DNA of 64,000 nucleotides from the NCBI RefSeq assembly GCF_002993325.1, contig NZ_PVNO01000024.1, positions 248,001-312,000 on the forward strand, written 5' to 3'. A program made the position numbers and the translations under genes. Positions within the stretch are counted from its first letter, which is position 1. Each line of letters starts with the position of its first letter. The notes beneath the pieces were generated by a model. The model did no database searches. It had not been told where the DNA came from and saw nothing but the letters and a program-made list of their open reading frames with translations. Below are positions 1-7,631 of the stretch, piece after piece. This stretch comes from Alteromonas gracilis (GTDB lineage: Bacteria; Pseudomonadota; Gammaproteobacteria; Enterobacterales; Alteromonadaceae).

Positions 1-1711
1 TGTTTGCTTCGAGCTTAGCGCAAGGTGAAGACGTATTTAAAGCTGCGTTCTGAAAAGGCCACTGGATAGGCGATAGACCGTTGTACTGAACTTCACTTAA
101 CGCTTGTAAGGGAGAAAGGTCTAATTGTCGTTTCCCGTTATTTTGATAGCCGGTTAAGCCAGCGTATTCGCAGAAAATTTGCGAAGGATGGGTAAAGCAA
201 AATGCTTCGCCAAAACCCATTTTCGTCGCCACGTCGCACATAATTTGCCAATCGTGTTTTGCATTACCTGGCGGTGGCAATATGCCGCGCTGACGTGAAA
301 TACAGCGTTCTGAGTTTGTCACCGTTCCGTCTTTTTCCGACCAGCCCGTGGCTGGAAGGGCAATATGAGCGAAGGCAAGCGTATCATTCGATTCAACAAT
401 ATCAGACACTACGACCATCTCGCACTTTGAAAGTGCGCGCTCAACTTGGACTCGATTAGGCATACTGACAACAGGGTTAGTCCCCATTATCCAAACGAAT
501 TTTACCTTTCCTTCCTCAATAGCATTAAATAGATCTACGGCTTTGAGCCCCTGCCCTTTGGGCATAACAGGTGCATCCCAGTAGGTTTTTACTGATTCGA
601 TGTGTTCAGGGTTGTCTAAATCCATATGTGCAGCAAGCATGTTAGCTAGCCCACCTACTTCACGCCCCCCCATGGCATTGGGCTGACCTGTGATTGAGAA
701 CGGCCCACACCCGTCTTTGGCAATCAAGTCTGTAGCTAGGTGGCAGTTAATAATGGCTTGGGCTTTATCTACGCCAGCAGAAGACTGGTTCACGCCCATA
801 GAATAAAAAGTAATGGCTCTAGATGCTTCACAGAATGCGCCGAAAAAAGCCTTAACCTTGCTTAGTTCTATACCGCATACGCTAGCCACGTCACCCAGCG
901 TTAAGCTACTCGCACTTTCAAGCGCTTTATCAAGCCCCTCGGCATAGGTCTCTACGGTGGTTCTATCAATTCTACCTTGGGCGTTTGCATAGCTTAGCAA
1001 GCCGTTAAACAGCGCTACGTCGCTACCTGGTTTTATAGGAAGGTGTAAGTCGGCTATCGTACAGGTTTCGGTTTTGCGCGGGTCGACGACAATGACTTTC
1101 ATATTTGGGTTCTTCAGCTTTGCTCGCTGAATGCGCTGAAAAAGCACGGGGTGCGCCCACGCCGTATTGCTACCGGTGATGACTAATAAATCTGTACACT
1201 CTAAGTCGGTGTAATCACAAGGCACCACGTCTTCACCAAAGGCGCGCTTATAAGCGGCTACGGCTGATGACATGCAAAGACGAGAGTTGGTATCTATATT
1301 GGCACTGCCGATATAACCTTTCATAAGTTTATTGGCAACATAGTAGTCTTCGGTAAGAAGCTGGCCTGATACATAAAAAGCAACGGCATCCGCGCCATAC
1401 TGCGCAATGGTAGATGTGATCTTATCCGCAATAACATCTGTGGCCGTGTCCCAATCCACCGATTGACCTGCTATGGTTGGGTGTAGCAAACGTCCATTTA
1501 GGTCATTTGTTTCAAGCAGGTTTGTTCCTTTAACACACAATCTTCCATAATTGGCGGGATGCTCTGGCGTGCCTTTAACAGTGTCCAGGGTTATGGCACG
1601 CGTGCTTACGTTGCAACTGATATCTACACCACAACCTACGCCGCAGTAAGGGCATGTTGTTTGTTTTAATTGTTCAGACATCATGTCGGGTTGTCGTGTA
1701 GCCATATTCAT
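1..1711 (-). CDS. nasA: Assimilatory nitrate reductase catalytic subunit, C-terminus cut by window edge
   Basis: Molybdopterin oxidoreductase that reduces nitrate to nitrite in the cytoplasm. About 570 N-terminal residues are present; the family is usually near 900, so the rest lies left of the window. The N-terminal 4Fe-4S motif is clear: CPYCGVGC at residues 20-27, with the fourth cysteine in GRLCVKG near residue 61. Further in are the TNTAWAHP-like and GTNPVVSMPN molybdopterin-binding stretches. I chose ATG 1711, with an AAGG about 8 bases upstream; Met10 or Met11 are alternatives. It is the third gene of nirB-nirD-nasA, 88 bases after nirD, with no terminator between, so it is probably co-transcribed and shares the nirB leader control. 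Confidence 0.93.
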   Translation of the reverse strand, partial: MNMATRQPDMMSEQLKQTTCPYCGVGCGVDISCNVSTRAITLDTVKGTPEHPANYGRLCVKGTNLLETNDLNGRLLHPTIAGQSVDWDTATDVIADKITSTIAQYGADAVAFYVSGQLLTEDYYVANKLMKGYIGSANIDTNSRLCMSSAVAAYKRAFGEDVVPCDYTDLECTDLLVITGSNTAWAHPVLFQRIQRAKLKNPNMKVIVVDPRKTETCTIADLHLPIKPGSDVALFNGLLSYANAQGRIDRTTVETYAEGLDKALESASSLTLGDVASVCGIELSKVKAFFGAFCEASRAITFYSMGVNQSSAGVDKAQAIINCHLATDLIAKDGCGPFSITGQPNAMGGREVGGLANMLAAHMDLDNPEHIESVKTYWDAPVMPKGQGLKAVDLFNAIEEGKVKFVWIMGTNPVVSMPNRVQVERALSKCEMVVVSDIVESNDTLAFAHIALPATGWSEKDGTVTNSERCISRQRGILPPPGNAKHDWQIMCDVATKMGFGEAFCFTHPSQIFCEYAGLTGYQNNGKRQLDLSPLQALSEVQYNGLSPIQWPFQNAALNTSSPCAKLEAN

Positions 1712-1799
1712 GTCATTACCTTTTTCGATTTCGCAGTAATTGAATGCGTTTTTGCAAGAAGGTTTTATTCATATGGGCATTCAAATAAGGGCTGTTCGC

Positions 1800-2168
1800 T
1801 TAAATGCCTACAAATACCTTCTCGCCCTCTACCTTTACAGGGTAAGCCGTGACGAATACATCATCGTGCTCTTTACACAGCCCCGTTTCTAAAAAGTAAT
1901 GTTCTTTGTACAAAGGCGAAGCGACAACTGGTGCGCCGCCTATCGACCCCAAAAGCCCGCGATAAAGCACGTTTGCTTTACCAATAGGATCGTAGTTACT
2001 AATGGCAAAAACCTGAGTTTCGCCCTTTATTTTCAAGCAGAAAAGAGCCACTTGCTGTGAGTCAACAAGGGCGCAAACGCCACTGTTTGTAACTAGGTCG
2101 TTCGTCTCACAAACTAGGTGCCATTGCACTGCCTGTTCCAATGCTATTACGTTTTGCGCAGCTGTCAT
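1800..2168 (-). CDS. nirD: Nitrite reductase [NAD(P)H] small subunit
   Basis: NirD, the small partner of NirB in the assimilatory siroheme nitrite reductase that makes ammonium from nitrite. At 122 residues the length is normal for the family. The fold is Rieske-like (ISNYDPIGKANVLYRG, then SIGGAPVVASPLY) but the Cys-His cluster ligands of true Rieske proteins are not seen, as is usual for NirD. It follows nirB by 36 bases and precedes nasA, which fits one operon. The neighbouring NirB makes the assignment secure. Confidence 0.95.
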   Translation of the reverse strand: MTAAQNVIALEQAVQWHLVCETNDLVTNSGVCALVDSQQVALFCLKIKGETQVFAISNYDPIGKANVLYRGLLGSIGGAPVVASPLYKEHYFLETGLCKEHDDVFVTAYPVKVEGEKVFVGI

Positions 2169-2204
2169 AATTTGTATCTCCTAACAAGGTTAATAAGTCA
2201 GTGG

Positions 2205-4754
2205 CTACACCATTGAGACGGGAATAAACTGATCCTTCCCTGCTACTTTTTCAGCTTCCGTAGCTGGGCGAACCTGTCCGCGCTCTGAAACAAACTGAAT
2301 ATTGGTGTCGCTGGCACTACTGTTTACAAATTGACGGAAACGCTTACGAGATTCAGGATCTTTAATAGTGGTTTTCCATTCGCACTGATAAGCATCAACA
2401 ACAGCATCCATCTGTGCTTCGAGCTCTTCATTAATGCCAAGTACATCGTTGACCACAACATCTTGCAGATAAGCTAAACCGCCTTCTAAGTTATCCATCC
2501 ACACCGATGTGCGCTGTAAGCGGTCGGCCGTTTTCACATAAAACATCAGCACGCGGTCGATGTATTTAATAAGCGTTTCCGTATCTAGGTCGGTGGCAAA
2601 CAGATCGGCATGTCGCGGCTTCATACCGCCATTACCGCAAACATAAAGGTTCCAACCTTGCTCGGTGGCAATAACGCCAATGTCTTTGCTTTGAGCTTCT
2701 GCGCACTCACGGGTACACCCCGAGACAGCAAATTTAATTTTATGCGGTGCACGTAAGCCTTTGTAACGATTCTCTAAGTCAATGGCTGTGCCAACAGAAT
2801 CCTGCACACCGTAGCGGCACCAAGTGCTGCCCACACAGGATTTAACAGTACGCAGTGCCTTCGCGTAGGCGTGGCCGGTTTCAAAACCACCAGCGACCAG
2901 TTTTTCCCAAATATCGGGTAACTGCTCTACGCGCGCACCAAATAAATCAATGCGCTGACCACCTGTGATCTTGGTGTACAGGTTGTATTCTTTTGCCACT
3001 TCGCCGAGCAGAATCAACTTCTCAGGCGTTATTTCGCCACCAGGTACACGCGGTACAACCGAGTACGTGCCGTCTTTTTGCATGTTGCCAAGGTAAATAT
3101 CGTTAGTGTCTTGTAGAGGAAGGTGTGAAGCTTTAAGAATGTAGTCGTTATATACCGAGGCTAAAATTGAGCCCACTGCGGGCTTACAAATTTCACAACC
3201 TAAACCTTCACCATGCTGTTCAAGTAGCTCGTCGAAGGTGCGAATGCCGTTAACTTTAACAATGTGAAACAGCTCTTGTCGGGTGTGGTTGAAGTGCTCA
3301 CAAATGGCTTTTGATACTTCAACACCTCGCTTTTCAAGCTCGCTATCTACCACATTTTTAAGCAACGCAGCACAGCCCCCACACCCTGTGCTGGCTTTGG
3401 TTTCGCCTTTTACATCGCCAACACTACAACAGCCACCTTCAATAGCTGAAACAATGTCGCCTTTAGTCACGTTTAGGCATGAACAAATAGAGGCCGTGTC
3501 TGGAAGTGCATCGGCACCTAATGCTGGTGCGGCATCAGATGATGGCAGAATCAGGCTCTCTGGATGTTCAGGCAATTCGATGCTGTTGAGCGCATATTGT
3601 AATAGCGTATCGTAGTCGCTGGTATCACCAACGAGTACAGCACCAAGCACGAGCTTTTGTTCGCTATCTACTACCAGCTTTTTATACACGCCTTCAGGCT
3701 GATTTAAGTAGGTGTAGCTAAGGGCACCTTCTGTACGTTCATGCGCATCGCCAATGGAACCCACTTCTACGCCCATTAGTTTGAGTTTGGTACTCATGTC
3801 TGCGCCAGCGAACTCGGCATCGCCACCGGTTATATGACTTACGGCCGTGCGCGCCATAGTATAGCCAGGTGCTACTAAGCCAAAGATTTTGTTATCCCAC
3901 AATGCACATTCGCCCACCGCGTAAATATTAGGGTCAGAGGTCACGCAGTGATTATCAATGATAATACCGCCGCGCTCACCCAGTGTTAGCGCTGACTTTC
4001 TGCCGAGCTGGTCGGAAGGTCGAATACCAGCAGAAAAAAGAATCATGTCAGTTTCTAGTGCAGTGCCGTCAGCAAACACCATTTTATAGCGGCAGGTATC
4101 ACCGGCCTCAATAGTTTGCGTTGCCTTCTGAGTGTGAACCGTAACGCCCAACGCTTCAATTTTGTCCTTAAGAACGTTACCACCGGCTTGGTCTAGCTGT
4201 ACCGCCATAAGCTGCGGGGCAAACTCAACCACGTGGGTGTCGAGACCGGCTTGCTTTAATGCGTTAGCAGCTTCTAAACCCAACAGCCCACCACCAACAA
4301 CAACCCCTACTTTGCTCACCGCTGCTGACGCTTCAATAGCGAGTAGATCGTCTATGGTGCGGTACACCAAGCAATGCTCTTGATCGTTGCCAGGAATGGG
4401 TGGCACAAATGGATATGAGCCCGTGGCTAGCACCAGTTTGTCGTAGCTAAACACCTGCCCTTCTGAAGTCGTCACTTTATTATTGTCACGGTCAATATCG
4501 GTCACTAAGGCATTGGTGACTACGTTTACACCCCATTCGGCGTACTGAGCGGGTGTAGTGAGCGCTAGGTCATCAGCACTCGCGCCGCTAAAAAAAGACG
4601 ACAGATAAACACGGTCGTATGCGAGGCGAGACTCGCCGCATAAAACGGTTATTTCTACATTGGCATCGCTTTGGTGAAGCTGCTCAACAAAATGATGCCC
4701 CACCATGCCGTTGCCTACGACGACAATTTGCGTTTTTGAGTCCAATGAAGTCAT
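2205..4754 (-). CDS. nirB: Nitrite reductase [NAD(P)H] large subunit
   Basis: Assimilatory nitrite reductase, six-electron reduction of nitrite to ammonium. The order is: an N-terminal FAD/NAD(P) reductase region (VVVGNGMVGHHF), an NADH-binding glycine motif (VGVVVGGGLLGLEAA), a BFD-type 2Fe-2S region (CSCLNV and TGCGGC), then the siroheme/4Fe-4S domain with paired cysteine motifs (SCVGSTWC, then SGCTREC). I take ATG 4754 (MTSLDSK), 849 residues, because GGGG sits about 8-11 bases upstream. The longer reading from 4778 would start inside the U-tract of the leader terminator. Siroheme would come from cysG at 43.5 kb. The upstream control is described separately. Confidence 0.96.
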   Translation of the reverse strand: MTSLDSKTQIVVVGNGMVGHHFVEQLHQSDANVEITVLCGESRLAYDRVYLSSFFSGASADDLALTTPAQYAEWGVNVVTNALVTDIDRDNNKVTTSEGQVFSYDKLVLATGSYPFVPPIPGNDQEHCLVYRTIDDLLAIEASAAVSKVGVVVGGGLLGLEAANALKQAGLDTHVVEFAPQLMAVQLDQAGGNVLKDKIEALGVTVHTQKATQTIEAGDTCRYKMVFADGTALETDMILFSAGIRPSDQLGRKSALTLGERGGIIIDNHCVTSDPNIYAVGECALWDNKIFGLVAPGYTMARTAVSHITGGDAEFAGADMSTKLKLMGVEVGSIGDAHERTEGALSYTYLNQPEGVYKKLVVDSEQKLVLGAVLVGDTSDYDTLLQYALNSIELPEHPESLILPSSDAAPALGADALPDTASICSCLNVTKGDIVSAIEGGCCSVGDVKGETKASTGCGGCAALLKNVVDSELEKRGVEVSKAICEHFNHTRQELFHIVKVNGIRTFDELLEQHGEGLGCEICKPAVGSILASVYNDYILKASHLPLQDTNDIYLGNMQKDGTYSVVPRVPGGEITPEKLILLGEVAKEYNLYTKITGGQRIDLFGARVEQLPDIWEKLVAGGFETGHAYAKALRTVKSCVGSTWCRYGVQDSVGTAIDLENRYKGLRAPHKIKFAVSGCTRECAEAQSKDIGVIATEQGWNLYVCGNGGMKPRHADLFATDLDTETLIKYIDRVLMFYVKTADRLQRTSVWMDNLEGGLAYLQDVVVNDVLGINEELEAQMDAVVDAYQCEWKTTIKDPESRKRFRQFVNSSASDTNIQFVSERGQVRPATEAEKVAGKDQFIPVSMV

Positions 4755-4776
4755 GATATTCCCCTTTTTTCGGGAC

Positions 4777-4814
4777 AAAAAAAAGCCCGCTTCAACTTTC
4801 GTTGATGCGGGCTT
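4777..4814 (-). terminator. Leader terminator (attenuator) before nirB
   Basis: The minus strand has arms AAGCCCGC and GCGGGCTT (8 bp), an A-A mismatch, a 5-bp TCAAC/GTTGA stem, a GAAA loop and then a run of T. It is a textbook intrinsic terminator, placed about 20 bases before the nirB start instead of after a gene, so it should stop transcription before the operon unless it is prevented from forming. Confidence 0.85.
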
Positions 4815-4833
4815 CGTTGCCTATTTTGCCAAC
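4801..4833 (-). promoter_or_regulatory. Leader hairpin P2 overlapping the terminator stem
   Basis: The minus strand reads GGC-AACGAA-GCC at 4821-4810. The loop has A1 and G4 as expected for an ANTAR target. The 3' arm is part of the terminator's 5' stem (4814-4807), so P2 and the terminator cannot form together. An outer GTTG/CAAC pairing (4833-4830 with 4804-4801) could lengthen P2, leaving an internal loop. Confidence 0.55.
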
Positions 4834-4881
4834 GGTTTAGGTCGGCTAACACATTTTACGGAGTGTTATAAATCACACAAT

Positions 4882-4909
4882 TTTCAGCGATTGACACAAA
4901 TCACCAAAA
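4882..4909 (-). promoter_or_regulatory. Leader hairpin P1 with hexanucleotide loop
   Basis: On the minus strand the arms TTTTGGTGATT and AATCGCTGAAA pair over 11 positions, with three G-U pairs, around a six-base loop TGTGTC. ANTAR-binding hairpins usually have loop A at position 1 and G at position 4; here G4 is present but position 1 is U. The stem starts about 11 bases after the predicted transcription start. Confidence 0.55.
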
Positions 4910-4931
4910 CACACTTTACGTTTATAGCTAT

Positions 4932-4947
4932 CCAAGTTCAGTGCCAA
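4932..4947 (-). promoter_or_regulatory. Sigma-54-like promoter of nirB operon
   Basis: The minus strand reads TTGGCACTGAACTTGG. The -24 element TTGGCAC is perfect. The -12 element is TTGG where TTGC is expected, so one highly conserved base is off. It would place the start near 4920, just before hairpin P1. A weak sigma-70 reading (TTGGCA then TATAAA, 15-base spacer) overlaps it. Confidence 0.55.
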
Positions 4948-5009
4948 AACCGTAAACAATTGTTTTTATTTGGTTTACTGCAAAATAAGCATTATTCAAA
5001 TTTCATAAC

Positions 5010-5047
5010 TGCACCAAACGAACGCAAAACTGTGTTCACTTGGTGCA
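5010..5047 (-). promoter_or_regulatory. Tandem NtrC-like enhancer sites upstream of nirB
   Basis: Two 17-base sites lie 4 bases apart. The minus strand reads TGCACCAAGTGAACACA (5047-5031) and TGCGTTCGTTTGGTGCA (5026-5010). The NtrC consensus is roughly TGCACY-N5-GGTGCA; each site has one perfect half. Their centres are 21 bases apart (two helical turns), about 100 and 120 bases upstream of the predicted start, a usual distance for NtrC. Confidence 0.6.
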
Positions 5048-5066
5048 TTAAGCGCTATCAAATAAC

Positions 5067-6632
5067 TTAGGCCAGTTTATCCGTTGCTACGCGGTAGCGA
5101 GGGTCTTCAACTACGTTAATTTCAACAAATTTGTCGGCCTTGCGAAGCAGTGAACGACACTCATCGCTGATATGACGAATGTGTAGCTTCTTACCTTGCT
5201 CTTCATATTTATCTGCAAGGGTATCTAGTGCGTCGATACCTGATGAATCCCAGATACGAGAGTCTTTAAAATCGATAACGACATCTTGTGGGTCGTTAGC
5301 GATATCAAACAAGTCTTTGAAATGCGATACCGAGCCAAAGAAAAGCGGGCCGTCCAGTTCATAGACTTTCCAGCCGTCGTTATCAATGTGCGACTTCGCT
5401 TCGATATGACGAGCGTGTTTCCATGCAAACACTAGGGCTGAAACGATAACCCCTACAACCACCGCAATGGCAAGGTCGGCAATAACCGTAACGCCTGTCA
5501 CTAGGAAAAGTACGAACGCATCTTCTTTATTGACGCCGCGAATAATTCTGAATGACGCCCACTCAAATGTAGCAATAACCACCACGAACATTACGCCAAC
5601 AAGGGCAGCTAGAGGAATCATTTCAATTAGCGGAGCAGCAAATAGAATAAAGCCTAATAATACAACCGCCGCGGTGATACCAGACAAGCGGCCACGGCCA
5701 CCAGAGTTAATATTAATCATACTTTGGCCAATCATGGCGCAACCGCCCATACCGCCAAAGAAACCGTTTACAGTATTTGCAACGCCTTGGCCAACGCACT
5801 CTTTGTTACCACGTCCGCGGGTATCGGTCATTTCATCAATTAATGAAAGAGTAAGAAGCGATTCAATAAGACCGACCAAGCAGAGAATCACTGAGGTTGG
5901 TAGTACTATCATGAAAGTTTCCCAGGTGAACGGCACCATAGGAATAGCAAAGCTAGGAAGCTCTCCCGCTAAGGTTGCAGTGTCACGCTGGTCAGCTGGT
6001 AACAAGTCACGAACAAAGTCGATTACCGTACGTGCTTCAAGGTCAAGACCGTGTACTAACAAGGTTACCGTAACAATCGCTACCAGCGACGCAGGTACGG
6101 CTTTAGTTAGCTTTGGTAGTAAATAGATAATAGCCATAGTTAACGCCACAAGCCCTAACATCCAATATAGCAGCGTACCTTCCATCCACTGCAACTCACC
6201 GGCTGCGTTAGTGACTTTAAACTGGCCTAATTGCGCCAAGAAAATAACGATAGCAAGACCGTTTACAAAGCCCAGCATTACCGGATATGGCACCAGTCGG
6301 ATAAATTTCCCGAGTTTGAAAATACCGCACATTATTTGCAGTAAACCAGCCAAAATAACCGCGGCAAATAAATACTGCACGCCGTGTTGGGCAACCAGTG
6401 CCACCATAACAACGGCCATGGCGCCGGTAGCACCAGAAATCATTCCTGGTCGGCCACCAATAGCGGAAGTGATTAAGCCCATCATGAAAGCCGCATAAAG
6501 ACCAATCATTGGTTCTACGCCGGCCACAAATGCGAATGCAACGGCTTCAGGGACCAGGGCTAGTGCCACGGTAATACCTGATAGCACGTCGTTTTTAACG
6601 TTGCTGTCTTTACTGGTAATTAAATCGAACAT
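5067..6632 (-). CDS. SulP family anion transporter with STAS domain
   Basis: Inner-membrane carrier of the SLC26/SulP family, 521 residues, a normal length. About 12-14 hydrophobic segments fill residues 15-410, with the family motif region [18 protein letters not shown] near the N-terminus and [20 protein letters not shown] in the middle. A C-terminal STAS domain covers roughly residues 425-510 ([20 protein letters not shown]). SulP proteins move sulfate, bicarbonate, nitrate or dicarboxylates, and the substrate cannot be read from sequence. It lies between the nitrate operon and its likely regulator, and near the dab genes, so nitrate/nitrite or bicarbonate are both possible. It ends 312 bases before nirB and is probably a separate transcript. 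Confidence 0.9.
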   Translation of the reverse strand: MFDLITSKDSNVKNDVLSGITVALALVPEAVAFAFVAGVEPMIGLYAAFMMGLITSAIGGRPGMISGATGAMAVVMVALVAQHGVQYLFAAVILAGLLQIMCGIFKLGKFIRLVPYPVMLGFVNGLAIVIFLAQLGQFKVTNAAGELQWMEGTLLYWMLGLVALTMAIIYLLPKLTKAVPASLVAIVTVTLLVHGLDLEARTVIDFVRDLLPADQRDTATLAGELPSFAIPMVPFTWETFMIVLPTSVILCLVGLIESLLTLSLIDEMTDTRGRGNKECVGQGVANTVNGFFGGMGGCAMIGQSMININSGGRGRLSGITAAVVLLGFILFAAPLIEMIPLAALVGVMFVVVIATFEWASFRIIRGVNKEDAFVLFLVTGVTVIADLAIAVVVGVIVSALVFAWKHARHIEAKSHIDNDGWKVYELDGPLFFGSVSHFKDLFDIANDPQDVVIDFKDSRIWDSSGIDALDTLADKYEEQGKKLHIRHISDECRSLLRKADKFVEINVVEDPRYRVATDKLA

Positions 6633-7065
6633 GTTCTCTCAGAAGCTAAGATGTTAAACACAACAACCCACCCTGGCGTACACCGCGTTAAAGCAGAACA
6701 CCAAGTAGGTAGGAGATTTTTTCGGCGATTCTATCACCATTGTAGCTTAAAATCTTTTAATAGATTGTTACTACGGCCTGTTGAACGATGATGTTCAGCA
6801 AAGATCAGCAGGCCCAGTCCGAACTACTTGGCGCTTTTGTAATAAGCGCAATGCTCTTTGCCCTTTTCCTAATACTGTGAGCTTGTCAATTTTTCATGTA
6901 CGGTCTCAGGGCTTAATTTAATAGCGAATGCTGACAAATTGCATCGTACATGGCATCGTATAATGGTTTTTATTAACCGCGTCGTTCAATGCGCTTCGAT
7001 TTCTAATACGGGGCTACGATAAGACGTCGCAATAAGGCACAAGTCTTATTCAACAAGGAGTTAAA
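6633..7065. other. Divergent intergenic region between sulP and a small membrane gene
   Basis: 433 bases with no convincing gene. It must hold the sulP promoter (minus) and the promoter for the gene at 7066 (plus). A TATAAT lies at 6959-6964 but no well-spaced -35 is seen. A large inverted repeat occupies 6776-6815 (outer arms GGCCTG/CAGGCC, inner TGAAC/GTTCA with a six-base loop). I found no clear NtrC or sigma-54 site. Confidence 0.6.
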
Positions 7066-7353
7066 GTGGTACCTTATATTCTGACTATTTTGTGTGTGCT
7101 AGTGGCAGGCGCTATTCATTGGATGTCGCCGAAGGCTTATTGGAAAGCCACTATTATGTCGACCGCCGTAATTTTACTATTTTCTGTAGCGGCATTGTTT
7201 ATCTTTAAAGCATCGGGAATGCTGGTTAGCGAGCACACTGGCGAGAATGCTGACTTTTCTGGGCAAATGCTTACCATCACCACAATGATTGCCTTCTTCG
7301 GTTTCTTAATATCACTGTTTGTAGGTTGGTTTCTTCGCGTAGTCAGAAACTAA
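7066..7353 (+). CDS. Small three-helix membrane protein, function unknown
   Basis: A 95-residue protein starting at GTG 7066 with a good AAGGAG 5 bases upstream. Hydrophobic segments lie at about residues 3-20, 28-48 and 68-90, so three membrane helices are likely, with a polar loop SEHTGENADFSG between the second and third. I do not recognise a family. It lies between divergent sulP and nasR, which may mean a role in anion uptake or nothing beyond location. The NtrC-like palindrome at 7386 also forms a hairpin after its stop codon. Confidence 0.75.
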   Translation: MVPYILTILCVLVAGAIHWMSPKAYWKATIMSTAVILLFSVAALFIFKASGMLVSEHTGENADFSGQMLTITTMIAFFGFLISLFVGWFLRVVRN

Positions 7354-7385
7354 TCTGGAAAGCAAAACCACATAGCTTGCAAGGC

Positions 7386-7402
7386 TGCACCATTTTGGCG
7401 CA
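7386..7402 (+). promoter_or_regulatory. NtrC-like site upstream of nasR
   Basis: TGCACCATTTTGGCGCA matches the NtrC consensus TGCACYAWWWTGGTGCA at 16 of 17 positions. It is about 185 bases upstream of the start predicted from the sigma-54 promoter at 7553. The same bases form a GC-rich hairpin (7383-7405) with a poor U-tract, so a terminator reading is weaker. Confidence 0.68.
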
Positions 7403-7552
7403 GCCTCTTCCCGCCAGCGTCATTCAACTTTCCGTAACCCCTTATGAAGTTACCTTAAGTAAAAGTTCCAGCCACACCACATGCCGCTAAATGTCAGCAC
7501 TACGAGTTTTTTTGTTCACTCTAACGCTTATCTTCATTAATTCCAATAAACA

Positions 7553-7568
7553 GGGCATAACTGTTGCT
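7553..7568 (+). promoter_or_regulatory. Sigma-54-type promoter of nasR
   Basis: GGGCATAACTGTTGCT carries the invariant GG and GC dinucleotides with exactly 10 bases between them (7554-7555 and 7566-7567) and TTGCT at -12. Predicted start near 7579, giving a leader of about 50 bases to the ATG at 7632. Confidence 0.6.
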
Positions 7569-7631
7569 TTGTACAAGTGTTGCTCTGCTCAGTGCTAAGA
7601 GCAAAGAGTTTCAAAAACGTTTCGCCAATAG

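Larger units (their letters stand above)
4755..4920 (-). promoter_or_regulatory. nirB RNA leader, probable ANTAR-controlled attenuator
   Basis: About 166 bases of untranslated RNA are expected between the predicted start near 4920 and the nirB ATG. It holds, in order, a long hairpin with a six-base loop, a short hairpin with loop AACGAA, and a strong intrinsic terminator that shares bases with the second hairpin. This is the layout known for nas leaders controlled by NasR/NasT ANTAR proteins, and a NIT-ANTAR gene lies at 7632. A direct repeat CGTAAARTGTGTT occurs at the leader's 5' end and again 60 bases later. The start site and the folding are inference from sequence reading. Confidence 0.72.

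Noticed and set aside
4755..4778. Longer nirB start at 4778 (adds MSRKKGNI)
   Set aside because: It lies within the U-tract of the leader terminator and has no ribosome site; ATG 4754 has GGGG at the right distance.
4921..4950. Sigma-70 promoter reading TTGGCA/TATAAA for nirB
   Set aside because: The spacer would be only 15 bases. The sigma-54 reading fits better with upstream NtrC-like sites and the position of P1, though it also has one off base. Not excluded.
7383..7405. Intrinsic terminator after the small membrane gene
   Set aside because: The hairpin is real but is followed by TCTTCCC, a poor U-tract; the same bases match the NtrC palindrome almost perfectly, which I prefer.
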